Assembly: GCF_900103345.1 (NCBI RefSeq) | Contig: NZ_LT629702.1 | Coordinates: 5,991,501 to 6,055,500, forward strand | DNA length: 64,000 bases | DNA from: Pseudomonas azotoformans | Lineage (GTDB): Bacteria > Pseudomonadota > Gammaproteobacteria > Pseudomonadales > Pseudomonadaceae | Reading direction: 5' to 3' | Shown here: one piece after another, positions 15,538-26,400 of the stretch | Position numbering within the stretch: position 1 is the first letter of the stretch | Layout: each line of letters begins with the position of its first letter | Translations under genes and position numbers: made by a program | Notes under the pieces: generated by a model | The model's input: only the letters and a program-made list of their open reading frames with translations | Database searches by the model: none | Told to the model about the DNA's origin: nothing

Positions 15538-18500
15538 CTATTTAGCCGCGAGGCCTGTACTCGCCAGGCACAAGGTCTGACTGCCGGGCTGCAAGTAAGG
15601 CATGAGCAGCGGCGCCATGCCTTTGAGTACCTGCACCGGAAGGGCCGAAGTGAAGGTGAAATGCTCGGCGGACTGGCCGGGGACGAACGCGGTCAAGGTG
15701 CCGAAGTGGTGCTCGCCCAGATAGAACACAAACGTGGCGGTGCGGTTGATCGACTTGGAACTCAGGATCCGCCCACCGGCGCCGATGGCTTCGATGCGGT
15801 TATCGCCGGTGCCGGTCTTGCCACCCATGGCCAGCGGCGTGCCGTCTGCCAGCTTGAAACTGCCGGCGACGCGTTTGGCGGTGCCGGCATCCACCACCTG
15901 GGACAAGGCGGCGCGCAGGGCTCTGGCGACCTCGACCGGGATCACCTGCTTGCCGGGTGCCGGGTCGTTGACCAGGTGCGTTTCGTACGGGGTGCCAGCG
16001 GCAAACAGCAGGCTGTCGATACGCAGTACCCTGGGGCGCACGCCGTCGTTGAGGATGATCCCCATCAGCTCCGCCAGGGCTGCCGGGCGATCACCGGAGC
16101 TGCCGATCGCGGTCGCCAGGGACGGTACCAGATGATCGAAGGGGTAGCCCAGGGCCTGCCAGCGCTGATGGATGTCGAGGAAGGCCTCGATCTCCAGCAT
16201 GGTGCGAATGCGGCTGTCGCGGGCACTCTGGTGGCGGCTCTTGAACAGCCAGCTGTACACCTCTTGGCGCTCGAATTGGCTGGCCTTGACCACGTCGCTG
16301 AACGTCGCCTCGGGATGGTTGAGCAGGTAGCCGAGCAACCACAGGTCCAGCGGGTGCACCTTGGCGATGTAGCCTTGGTCGGGCAAATCGTAGGTGCCGG
16401 GGCCGTAGTCCTTGTAGAGTTTTTGCAGGCGTTCGTCGGTGAGCTTTTCGTTGGTTTTGATCCCGTTCAGATGCGAGCGCACAAACAGGTTGAAGCTCTC
16501 CTGGCTGGCGGCGGGCAGCAGGTAGCGGTGCACGGCGGCCAGGCGGATCGGCGTGGGGCGCAGGCTGTCGAGGAAGGTGTCGAGGCGGGCCTGGGTGTCT
16601 TTCTTCTGGTACTTCTTCCAGAACTTGCGCAGGAACGTGGTGCCTTCACGGTCGGCGAAACCGGCGAGGTATTCCTGGCGGCGCGGGTCGCTGTCGTCCC
16701 TGAGCAACTCGGCGCTGTTGTTCTCGCCCGCATAGGTGACGTAGCGCACCACGTCGCGCATCAGCCGAATGAACGGCAGGTTGATCGATTCGCGCAAGGC
16801 GTCGCGCAGGGTCGGGCTGCGGCCGTTGTCCTGGCTGCGAAAGTTATGGAAGCTGTGCAAGCCGCCGCCGGTGAAGAAGCGCTCGCCGGGGCTGGCCGAG
16901 TAGGTGCGATCCAGTGCCGCGTCGAGCATCACGGCCAGGGATTTGTCCGGGGCCTGGATCAGGTAGTCGAGGGCCCAGCGGCTCAGGCGGTCCTGGTCGT
17001 CGACCGTGACTTTTTTCAGCGCGGCGGGGGCTTGTGCGGCGTACTTGTCGTGCAGTTCGGCGATGATTTGCAGGTAGGTGGTGAGTACCCGCAGCTTGGC
17101 GGTGGAGGCCAGCTCCAGCTTGCTGCCTTCGTTGATGTCGAAGGGTTGGTCGGTGTTGTCGGTCTGTACCCGCACTCGTGAACCGTCCGGGGTCAGTTCG
17201 AACAGGGTGAAGCTGTAGCGCACCTGGGCGGTACTGGCGGGGGTGAGCAGGCGCTCGCCGAGCAGGCCGATCTGGCGGGCATACTCGGGGTCGGCCAGGT
17301 GCCGGAGGTAATCGCTGACCTGGCTTTGCAACTGCGCGTGCAGGGTGCTGGTGGCCGAGAGGTCGAGGCGGTCGAGGTCGTACAGCGGTCGGTCGAGCAG
17401 GGCGGCGAGACGGCCACGGGCGACGCTGATGCCTTTGTTGGTCTCGATGGGTTGCACTGTGGGTTGTTGCTGCCAGTCGCGGTAGGTGACTGTTGCGCTG
17501 AGTGCCGCTCGCAATAACGCCGGCTCGATCACACCGTTCTGGGCCAGCAGGCGCAGGTGGCTGTCGGTGAGTTGTGCCAGTTCTTCACGGCCCTTGGCCA
17601 GGTAATGCGAGGGTCGCCGCTGGGCGATGATCAGTGACAACACCTCACGCAGGGCCAGGCCTTGCTGAGCGCTGACGGGGCCGACCAGCGCCTGGTTGAC
17701 CTGGTTGAAATCCGCGCCGTACCACACCCGCAACCCCTCGGCCATGCCGTGCACTTCACCGTGCCCCGGCACCGCCGACAGCGGCACGCTGTTGAGGTAG
17801 TCACGCACAATGTCCTGCCGCGCCGGCAAGGTCTCGGGCCCGTCGTGGTAAGCGCGCACGGCGGCGGAAAACATCTGCCGCAGTTTCTCCCCGCCGGACA
17901 GGGTCAGCCCATCCGGCGAGTGGCGATATTTCTCCAGTTGGGTGGCCAGAGTGCTGCCGCCGGCACTCTGGCCCGGCAGGTGCAACAGCTTGGCGACCTG
18001 CGACCAGGCCGCCTTGGCGAAGCGCGGCCAGTCCACGGCGGGGTTGGCCTGGGGTTGGGCGGGGTCGAGCAGCTCGCGGTTTTCGATGAACAGCAGGCTG
18101 TTCACGACCAGTGGCGGGATGGCAGTGAAGCTTGAGTACAACTGTTGCGGGTAGTCGTATTGGTACAACGGCACGGCGCGGCAATCGGTGATGGACAGCC
18201 CGGCCTGGATTTTCTCGGCGTAGGGCACAAACAGGCCCTTGGCGCTGTAATCCATCAGTGCCGGGGAAAACCGCGCCTGGGCCTCGATCACATACCCACG
18301 CTTGAGCAAGCGCGGCAAAAAGGTGTCGAGGTCACTGTAGCCCAGGCGCCGATCGAACGGGCCGGCACCGGGATAGACGATTGCATCGCTGGGGCCGGAC
18401 TTGACCTCGTAGGTCAGGTCGCGGGCCAGGCGGCTCAGTTCCTGGGCTTGCAGGCGAGAGGTGCGCATCTCTTTGGCGGCGGCAAAGCCAAGGGCGATCA

Positions 18501-18651
18501 GCGCCATCAATACGATCAACCCGAACAGGCGACGCCCATGGCGTGGCCTGGGTTTATTTTCGGGTAAAGGCGCTGTGTCCGAACTGCCTTGTACTTTCGC
18601 AGCCTTGGTCGATTCGGTTTGCCACAGTGCGCCCATAGTCGATTGATCCAT
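15538..18651 (-). CDS. Class A penicillin-binding protein-like transglycosylase/transpeptidase
   Basis: 1037 aa. One N-terminal membrane helix (LFGLIVLMALIALGFAAA, ~residues 42-60) precedes a GT51 transglycosylase domain (FIENRELLD with the catalytic Glu, then GGSTLATQLEKYRHS). A penicillin-binding domain follows, with candidate SxxK at Ser516 (STAK), SIN, and KTGTG at Lys945. This suggests a bifunctional enzyme that polymerises and crosslinks peptidoglycan in the periplasm. The insert between domains is longer than in PBP1a/1b and the motifs are off-consensus, so it is an atypical class A member. I would not call it PbpC or MrcA. Confidence 0.75.
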   Translation of the reverse strand: MDQSTMGALWQTESTKAAKVQGSSDTAPLPENKPRPRHGRRLFGLIVLMALIALGFAAAKEMRTSRLQAQELSRLARDLTYEVKSGPSDAIVYPGAGPFDRRLGYSDLDTFLPRLLKRGYVIEAQARFSPALMDYSAKGLFVPYAEKIQAGLSITDCRAVPLYQYDYPQQLYSSFTAIPPLVVNSLLFIENRELLDPAQPQANPAVDWPRFAKAAWSQVAKLLHLPGQSAGGSTLATQLEKYRHSPDGLTLSGGEKLRQMFSAAVRAYHDGPETLPARQDIVRDYLNSVPLSAVPGHGEVHGMAEGLRVWYGADFNQVNQALVGPVSAQQGLALREVLSLIIAQRRPSHYLAKGREELAQLTDSHLRLLAQNGVIEPALLRAALSATVTYRDWQQQPTVQPIETNKGISVARGRLAALLDRPLYDLDRLDLSATSTLHAQLQSQVSDYLRHLADPEYARQIGLLGERLLTPASTAQVRYSFTLFELTPDGSRVRVQTDNTDQPFDINEGSKLELASTAKLRVLTTYLQIIAELHDKYAAQAPAALKKVTVDDQDRLSRWALDYLIQAPDKSLAVMLDAALDRTYSASPGERFFTGGGLHSFHNFRSQDNGRSPTLRDALRESINLPFIRLMRDVVRYVTYAGENNSAELLRDDSDPRRQEYLAGFADREGTTFLRKFWKKYQKKDTQARLDTFLDSLRPTPIRLAAVHRYLLPAASQESFNLFVRSHLNGIKTNEKLTDERLQKLYKDYGPGTYDLPDQGYIAKVHPLDLWLLGYLLNHPEATFSDVVKASQFERQEVYSWLFKSRHQSARDSRIRTMLEIEAFLDIHQRWQALGYPFDHLVPSLATAIGSSGDRPAALAELMGIILNDGVRPRVLRIDSLLFAAGTPYETHLVNDPAPGKQVIPVEVARALRAALSQVVDAGTAKRVAGSFKLADGTPLAMGGKTGTGDNRIEAIGAGGRILSSKSINRTATFVFYLGEHHFGTLTAFVPGQSAEHFTFTSALPVQVLKGMAPLLMPYLQPGSQTLCLASTGLAAK

Positions 18652-19016
18652 TCACGCAGATTGATCGGACTTGCTTGAAGCGTAGTCGCTGGGCGCTGTT
18701 TGTGAGGGAAATGTGATTTTCGAGTAAGAATCATCTGATGCTTGAGTAGTACGCTGCCCGACGCGACGTTTTGTCGCTCAATGCAGGTCAGATGCTCCTG
18801 TTAAATTGCAATCCGGCGGGCACTTCCACTAAATTGCCTCGCTTTTATAGTGAAAGACCCTGCTCCGGGCTTTTTATACTGCACGCCCCGCTGATCTTGC
18901 CTGGCAAGAAGGGCACGTCCATGAGGCGGCCCCGGTCTCGGCAAGGACGCAGGCTTACCGGCCCGCGCCCTGGAGACTCGACGGACAATCCAATAACAAA
19001 ATGAGGTTGTACCCCT
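18652..19016. other. Divergent intergenic region (365 bp)
   Basis: It separates the PBP-like gene (-) from the amino-acid permease (+). I find no gene, REP or RNA in it. It presumably holds both promoters. The permease ATG at 19017 is preceded by ATGAGGTTGT, in which GAGG can serve as ribosome-binding site. Confidence 0.4.
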
Positions 19017-20435
19017 ATGCCAGTCGGCAACCCACTGCCCCATGGCGAGACCGCTCAAGGCGGCCCGCTCAAACGCGAACTCGGTGAACGGCATATCCGC
19101 CTGATGGCGCTGGGCGCCTGCATCGGCGTCGGCCTGTTCCTCGGCTCGGCCAAGGCCATCGAAATGGCCGGCCCGGCGATCATGCTGTCGTACATCATCG
19201 GTGGCCTGGCGATCCTGGTGATCATGCGCGCCCTCGGCGAGATGGCCGTGCACAACCCGGTCGCCGGTTCGTTCAGCCGTTATGCCCAAGACTATCTCGG
19301 CCCATTGGCGGGCTTTCTCACCGGTTGGAACTACTGGTTTTTGTGGCTGGTGACCTGCGTCGCGGAGATCACCGCCGTGGCGCTGTACATGGGCGTCTGG
19401 TTCCCGGATACGCCACGCTGGATCTGGGCCCTGGCGGCGCTGATCAGCATGGGCACCATCAACCTGATTGCGGTCAAGGCGTTCGGTGAGTTCGAGTTCT
19501 GGTTCGCCTTGATCAAGATCGTCACCATCATTGCCATGGTCATCGGTGGCGTCGGCATCATCGCTTTCGGCTTCGGCAATGAGGGCGTGGCCCTGGGGAT
19601 TTCCAACCTGTGGGCCCACGGCGGCTTCATGCCCAACGGCGTGCAGGGCGTGTTGATGTCGTTGCAGATGGTGATGTTCGCCTACCTGGGCGTCGAGATG
19701 ATCGGCCTCACCGCCGGTGAAGCGAAGAACCCGCAAAAGACCATTCCCAGCGCCATCGGCTCGGTGTTCTGGCGCATCCTGTTGTTCTACGTGGGCGCGC
19801 TGTTCGTGATCCTGTCGATCTACCCGTGGAACGAGATCGGCACCCAGGGCAGCCCGTTCGTGATGACCTTTGAACGCCTGGGCATCAAGACCGCCGCCGG
19901 CATCATCAACTTCGTGGTGATCACCGCCGCGCTATCGTCGTGCAACGGCGGTATCTTCAGCACCGGGCGCATGCTCTACAGCCTGGCGCAGAACGGCCAG
20001 GCGCCGGCCACGTTCGGCCAGACCTCCAGCAACGGCGTGCCGCGCAAGGCGCTGTTGTTGTCGATCTTCGCCTTGCTGCTGGGCGTATTGCTCAACTACC
20101 TGGTGCCGGAAAAAGTCTTTGTGTGGGTCACCTCCATCGCCACGTTCGGCGCGATCTGGACCTGGCTGATGATCCTGCTGGCCCAGCTCAAGTTCCGCAA
20201 AGGCCTGAGCCCCGCCGAACGGGCAGGGCTCAAGTACCGCATGTGGCTTTATCCGGTCAGTTCCTACCTGGCCCTGGCGTTCCTGGTGCTGGTGGTGGGC
20301 CTGATGGCGTACTTCCCGGATACCCGCGTGGCGCTGTATGTGGGCCCGGCGTTCCTGGTGTTGCTGACCGTGTTGTTCTACGTGTTCAAGGTGCAGCCGT
20401 TGAACACCGCCCAGGGTGCCACGCGCTCGGCGTGA
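19017..20435 (+). CDS. Amino-acid permease, APC superfamily (ProY-like)
   Basis: 472 aa with about 12 membrane helices. The start LKRELGERHIRLMALGACIG and the signature GLFLGSAKAIEMAGPAIMLS are typical of the amino-acid transporter (AAT) family. FRAxNYWFLW-like helix 3 and AGEAKNPQKTIPSA also fit. Close relatives include ProY and GabP/AnsP. The overall pattern favours a proline or neutral/aromatic amino-acid H+ symporter, but substrate cannot be fixed from sequence. It stands alone and converges on the NEL ligase gene with a three-base gap and no visible terminator. Confidence 0.82.
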   Translation: MPVGNPLPHGETAQGGPLKRELGERHIRLMALGACIGVGLFLGSAKAIEMAGPAIMLSYIIGGLAILVIMRALGEMAVHNPVAGSFSRYAQDYLGPLAGFLTGWNYWFLWLVTCVAEITAVALYMGVWFPDTPRWIWALAALISMGTINLIAVKAFGEFEFWFALIKIVTIIAMVIGGVGIIAFGFGNEGVALGISNLWAHGGFMPNGVQGVLMSLQMVMFAYLGVEMIGLTAGEAKNPQKTIPSAIGSVFWRILLFYVGALFVILSIYPWNEIGTQGSPFVMTFERLGIKTAAGIINFVVITAALSSCNGGIFSTGRMLYSLAQNGQAPATFGQTSSNGVPRKALLLSIFALLLGVLLNYLVPEKVFVWVTSIATFGAIWTWLMILLAQLKFRKGLSPAERAGLKYRMWLYPVSSYLALAFLVLVVGLMAYFPDTRVALYVGPAFLVLLTVLFYVFKVQPLNTAQGATRSA

Positions 20436-20438
20436 AGC

Positions 20439-23400
20439 TCAATTGACCTGCTGTTGTGCCAGTTGCGCCGCTTCGGTCAACTGGCGCACCAGGCGATTGC
20501 GTTCGGCAATCTCCAGATCCACCAGGGATTGCCGACGTTCCAGATAGGCCTCCGAGCGCTTGTCCGGGATCTCCTGGTTCAGGCTGTTCAATTGGTGACT
20601 GACCACGTTCTCAATGGTCGAGAAGGGCTCCGGGTAACTGCGGGCCAGGTACTCGATCCAGAATTCCTCCATCAATAATGAGTTCTGCGCCGCCTGGGTG
20701 TTGCTCAGGGCCTCCAGGGTACGACGGGCAGCAGCGATGTCGTGTTCATCGACCCATTCCTCCACCGCATACAGCATTTCTTCGCGACGGATCGGCAGTT
20801 GGAATTGCGCGCGAAAACGCAGCCGGTAGTACAGCTTCACTTCCGCATCGTCCGGTTCCACCCCTGCTTCGCGCAGAGTCTGGATGTGTCTCTCGGCCAA
20901 TTGGTCCACCTGGCGCAGGTAGAACAGCTGCCTGGCCAACTTCAGCAGTTCACGGTCGGCCTGGTTGCTGCCGGCCTGGGACCGGGCTTGGTGGACGATG
21001 TGTTCGATCTCCATATTGATAAACGCCAGGATGGCGCCGTCGCCGCAGGTGCCCTCGAGGTAGGTGTTGAGAAACACGCGCTCGCGCAGCTCGGTGGATT
21101 GCCCCATGGCATCGAGCAGGTGCCAGACCCGTTCGGTCAGGGCCTGCTGGCTGGCCGGGCTGTGGGTGTAGGCATATGACTGGGGCAGGTCGCGCAGCAC
21201 CCGGAACGTGTCATCCGGGCTGGCACCCTCGTTGTTGCGCAACTGCTCCCACAAGGTCTGTCGTGCAGCGTGCTGCTCGACAGGCACGCCGGCCAGCCAG
21301 CGGTTGAAGTCAATCGACATGGCCTGTTGGTGCAAGATACCCGGCAACGTTCCACCGATGACAATCCCGGTGCGATGGCGATACTCGCGGATCCTGGCCA
21401 GGGTGGTCTCGCTCAAGGGGTTGTCATGCAGGACGGTGTTGCGGTTGGTCGGCCCCATGCGCACATCGGAAAATACTGCGTCGGGAATCGTGGTCAAGCG
21501 GTTTTCCTGCAATAGCAGGTGGCGCAGGCTGGTGCGGCTTTCGGCGCCGATGGGCCAGTGTTCAATGTTGGTCTGGCGCAGCGCCAGTACTCGCAGGCGG
21601 CTCATGCGCGAGATATCCGGCGTCAGCCCCAGGGGGTTGCCATCCAGGTGGAGTTCGTTCAACCGGGTCATGCTGGCCAGCCGCTGGCGGGACTCGCCTG
21701 TGAGTACGATCGCGTTGTCGCGCAAGTCCAGGTGCTCAAGCTGGGTCATCTGGGTCAGGCTGGTGGGCAGTTCACTGAGCATGCAGTCGATCTTCAAGTG
21801 GGTCAGGCCGGTGAATTTGCCGAGGAATGCGTTGCCTGTCGGCGGGAAGATATCGCCGTCGATCCGCAGGTATTCAATGTGCTCGAAACCCTGGGTACTC
21901 AAGATGAAATCAGGGTCGGGCAGGCTGTTGCCGTTCAGGCGCAGCAGCAGTTGATGCGTGTCGAACAGACCTGAGTCATTGTCGTACGCCACACGGCTTT
22001 CCTGGCGCCAGGCGCGCAGGATGCGGTCGGCGAGTTGGCGGCGCACACCGTAGTTCCAACCCACCGGGTCGGTGGCTGGGTCGTCGACGGCCTGGGGTGT
22101 TTCGATCCAGCGCTGCAATTCGAATTGCAGGGACTGATATTCGGCCTTGCGCCGTTGCAACTCGATCAACGCCGCCGGTTCACTCATACCCAGGCCGTCG
22201 ATCAATTCCTGCGCGCGGAACTGGCTGAAGCTGGGATAGAGTTCGCGCACCTTGCTCACCAGGTCCACCGGTTGGTTCCCACTGAACGGCCAGAGCCCCC
22301 GCAGCGAGAACGGATAGGCAATGAATGAACTGTCGACCCGCATCGGCGGTTGCAGCCAATACGGGATATGGGGTAGGCCGAGCAGTTCCTTGATAGCGAT
22401 GCGCTGGTTCAGCGCCAGTTCGGCGATGGTGTGTTGCACAGGGGACAGGTCGCCGCCATCGACGATCCCCAATGCCTTGCACTCGGCGTCTGACAGCAAC
22501 AGGCTGATGGCATTGAGCAAGTCGCTGCCGACCTCGGCAGGCTCATTGAGCAAGCGGCCCTGCTTGTCGTAGGCGTGGAACCCACCGTTGAACCGGGCGA
22601 GTGTGCGCCGGTCGATGCCAGCAGGCTGGCCCGCGCTTTCCAGCAGGCGACCGTTGGCGTTGCCGTCGTGGATGTCCAGGCGCAGTTGCGGCGGCCAGCC
22701 GGGCAGATCCTTGAGCAGGTGCAAGGTGATTTTTTCGCTGTCGGGGTTGGCCAGGGTCTTGAGGTAGAGGCCCTCGAAGGCGCGGTTCAGGCGTACGTCA
22801 TGGGTGGTGAGCCGGGCCTGTTCGGCCAGGCGCAGGCCGACCTGGCTGTGATCCTGCAGTTGCTTGAGCTCCTGTGGGCTGGCCTGTTCGAGGATGGCCG
22901 TGACCGCACTGCGGGGCATGTGTGGAAAACGCGATTTGAAGCGCTGTTCCAGCACGTTGCCGCCTTGCTCGCTTTGGGCATACAGGTTGTCGAACAATTG
23001 CGCGCGTTCATGGTAGGCATGCTCGGCAATTTTCTTCGCCAGTTTGAACAGACGCTCCTCCTCGGAGGCCGGCAGTTCACTGAGCAGTGCGCGGATCAGC
23101 GCATCGTTGCGTACCAGCTTTTTCAACGGTTCGCGGCTGCGGCTTTCGGCCTCGGTGAGGCGTATGGTCTCGGCCGAAGGGTTGCGCGTTGCGGGGTATT
23201 GGCGAATCACCGTGCCTTCGCTGTCGACGATCTCCAGGCGGTGGCTGCCAGGCCAATTGGGCAGGCGGCTGGCGAGCAGCAACTGCAGGGAAGGCCGGGC
23301 ATTCTGCGTGGCGGAGTAGGTGCTCATGGCCTGGATAAAGTGCAGGATGTCGCGCTCGATGCGAAAGCGTTTGCACGTGTCTTCCAGTAACGGCGGCGGT

Positions 23401-26400
23401 GCCTGGTGGGTGCTGTGCACCTCGCGCAGCGCGCGAGCAGGCGTACCCGTGATTCTGAGGATGCGCGCGGCGGTGCGCTCGTCGACGTTGTACTCCTGGG
23501 CGCCCAGGCGATAGAGCAGGCGATGGTCGCTCCAGGCCATCGGGTTTTCGCTGGACAGGCGCCACGCGCCACGCCCGTTGTGTTCCAGCAGGGGCGTATC
23601 GACGCCGACCTTGCTGGGATGCTTGAGTCGCCACTTCAACACGCGGGTGTCAAACTCGATCGGGTACAGCGAGCCGTAGAGCGGCAGCAGGTGTTGCCCG
23701 TCCAGATCGTAGAGACCCTTGGTGTTGGGCTGCGCGCCCGTTGGCAGTACCCCATCGTATTCGTACTGGCGCAGCGAAAGGTCGAGCAGGCTGACATAGC
23801 CGCGGGGGCTGCGTTGGGCACTCATCAGATTGCCGAGTGTGTTACGCAGCCCCCGTGCATCAGAGGCTGATTGCATGCCCAGCTTCAGCCGCTCGTGGGG
23901 TTGCAGCACCGAGCCGATCGCCAGGTAGAAACTGTCGACGGCCGGCGACACCGGGATCGGCCCGCCGTTGCGCATGTCGTAGGCTTCATAGCGGCCCTCG
24001 CCGTAATGCAGCAGCTCGACCGTGGTGTCGTCGGGGCCCGTGGATACATAGCGTGGGGTGGCCTTGCTGGTCGCCAGCTCGGTGACGACGAACTGTCGAT
24101 CCAGGACGTCGCGCAGCAGGCTGGTGGCAAACTCCCGGGCCCATTGATCGTTGTCGGCATGGAACACGCGCGGGTGGTACAGGCTGTCGAGGGCCACATC
24201 GATGCGCAGCGCGGCGCGGTGGTGGTCCAAGTGGTCACGTACCGACTGCGGCAACGTACCACTTTGCAGGAACGTGGCCTGCTGGCTCGCGTTCAAGGGC
24301 ACTTCCTCCAGCAACTGTGCCAGGTTGGCCGGGGTCAATGGCGCAAACCTGTCGCGCAGTTTGCGCAGCACGGGCGTGATGGGCACCAGCGGTGGGGCGA
24401 CCTTCAACGGGATAAACGCGCGCGCGGCATCCCCGGCGGGCAGTTCGTGCCGGGCATGTCCGGCATACCGGTACAAGGCACTGAACAGTGCCAGCCGATG
24501 GGCCTGGGCCAACTCGCTGATTTGCAGCCGCACACGCGCAATGCGTTGGGCCGGCGTCAAGTTCGGGCTGCCTTCCCTGCCCAGTAGCGAATTTGCAGGC
24601 TGTTGGTCGATGATCAGCTCGAACAGTTGCTCCTGGGAGGTGACCGTCGTGTCGGCGCCGTCCAGGGCGATATAGGTGCCATCGTCGCGGCGTTTGAGCT
24701 TGGTGATGCTGCCTGTGGCCGGTGGGGTGTCCGTGGCGGCATAGGTTTCGATGAGGGCGCCTTGGGCGTCATGCACCTGGATGGATACCTCGCTGGGCCA
24801 CCCAGGCACTTGCGTCAACAGGCACAGCACGGCGCCATCGGCATGGGGCGGCATGTAACCGCGTCGGTGGAAGTCGCTGATCAACTGGTCGATCACCCGG
24901 TCGACCTGCAAGCGCCTGACCCCTTCGATCAGGTTGATGGGCGCCGGCTCTCCGGCCCATACGCTGTCCAGGGTGCTGCGGCTGGGCGCGATACTGCGCA
25001 GCATGTGGTCCATGTCCACCCTGGGCACCGGGCTTGAACCATTGGGCAGCATGCGCTCGATCAGTTGGATGTCCGACAGGGTGTGGGCGTTCTTCAGGTC
25101 CAGGGTCCAGGCTTGCAGGGCCGGGTTGAACACGATTGGCGGGGCGGCATTGCTGCCGTTTTCCTGTTTGAGCACAAACCCCAGGGCCTTCGGGTCATGG
25201 TCGACTTCAACCACCCGTTGCTGTTCGCCATGTTTCAACCACGCGTATTGCCTGCCATTGATCTGGTAGACGCCCTGCGCGTTCGGCGTCTGCCCGTTGA
25301 GCAGGTTTTGATCAAGGATCGCGTACGTGCCGATGTCCGGTTTCCATAGAACATCGGTACCGTCGCTGCGGGTCAGCTTCTGCGGGTTGCCCAAGCGTTG
25401 CAACAAACCCTGGATGCGCTGCTGGTGCACCCGGCCGGCCGTGGAGATCAGCAGGCCGTTGATTGCCAGGTCTGCGACATCTGCCATGGCGGCGGCCAAG
25501 TCGTTGGCCTGGCCTCTGGCGACTTCGTTGAAGCCGATGATGACGCTGTAGGTCAGGCTGCCAAATACCACCGCCTGCATCACCCGGTTCAAACCGGTGA
25601 CGCCGCCGGGCATGGGCGTCAGCAATAGTTGCAGGATTTCATCGGCGATCGCCGCAGCACCTGCCATGACTGCTTGCAGGTCACGGGTCGAGCGACGGGT
25701 TGCCAACGTCGCGAGATTCGCCTGGTAGTGCTGGATGTGACGGTAGGTGAGGGCTTGCGCCAGGCTTTCGGTGCGCCCGTGTTTCGGGTCTGGCGTGAAG
25801 CGCAGGCCGTCGAGGGTCTTGGCCGGGAACAGGCGGTGGAAGGTGTCGTACAGGAAGCCCGCCGCGGCACTCAGGTTTTCCGGGCGCTGCTCGCTGGCGT
25901 CCAGGCGTTTGAACCCCTGCATTTCGGTCATCGGCAGTTGCCGTGAAAACCAGCCCAGGTCGTGCTTGCGATGGCCGTCCTTGAGTTGCTGCATGAAGTG
26001 GGCGTTGGCGGCGTTGGCATCCGCGTGGTAGTGCATTGCGCCGCCGGGACGAAACGGGAAATAAGACACCACCCCGAGGCTGCCCACGCGAATCAGCAGC
26101 AGGGGCACCGGGATGGTCTCGCCGGACGGCACGAACGGCACCGCCGGCAGCAGCGTGACACCGGTGCTCATCCCCAGTGTTTCAAATTCCAGTGCCGGGC
26201 CACTGCCATCAATGGCTTGGGTCAGGCGGTCGTAGAGTTCCCGGGTGAGCCCGGTGACGGCACGGTTCCGGTAGGCTTCCAAGGCTTCGAACCTGAGGTT
26301 TGCGAGCGTGCTCTCGTGCAGCAGCCGTTGCAGTTTTCCGTCCTTGCCCAAGGTCGCCCTGAGGGTGGTATCCAGTTGCCCACCGAGGTCCAGGTCGCGG

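Noticed and set aside
15661-17181. 506-aa plus-strand frame opposite the PBP-like gene
   Set aside because: No recognisable domain. The minus-strand SxxK and KTG motifs settle the coding strand.
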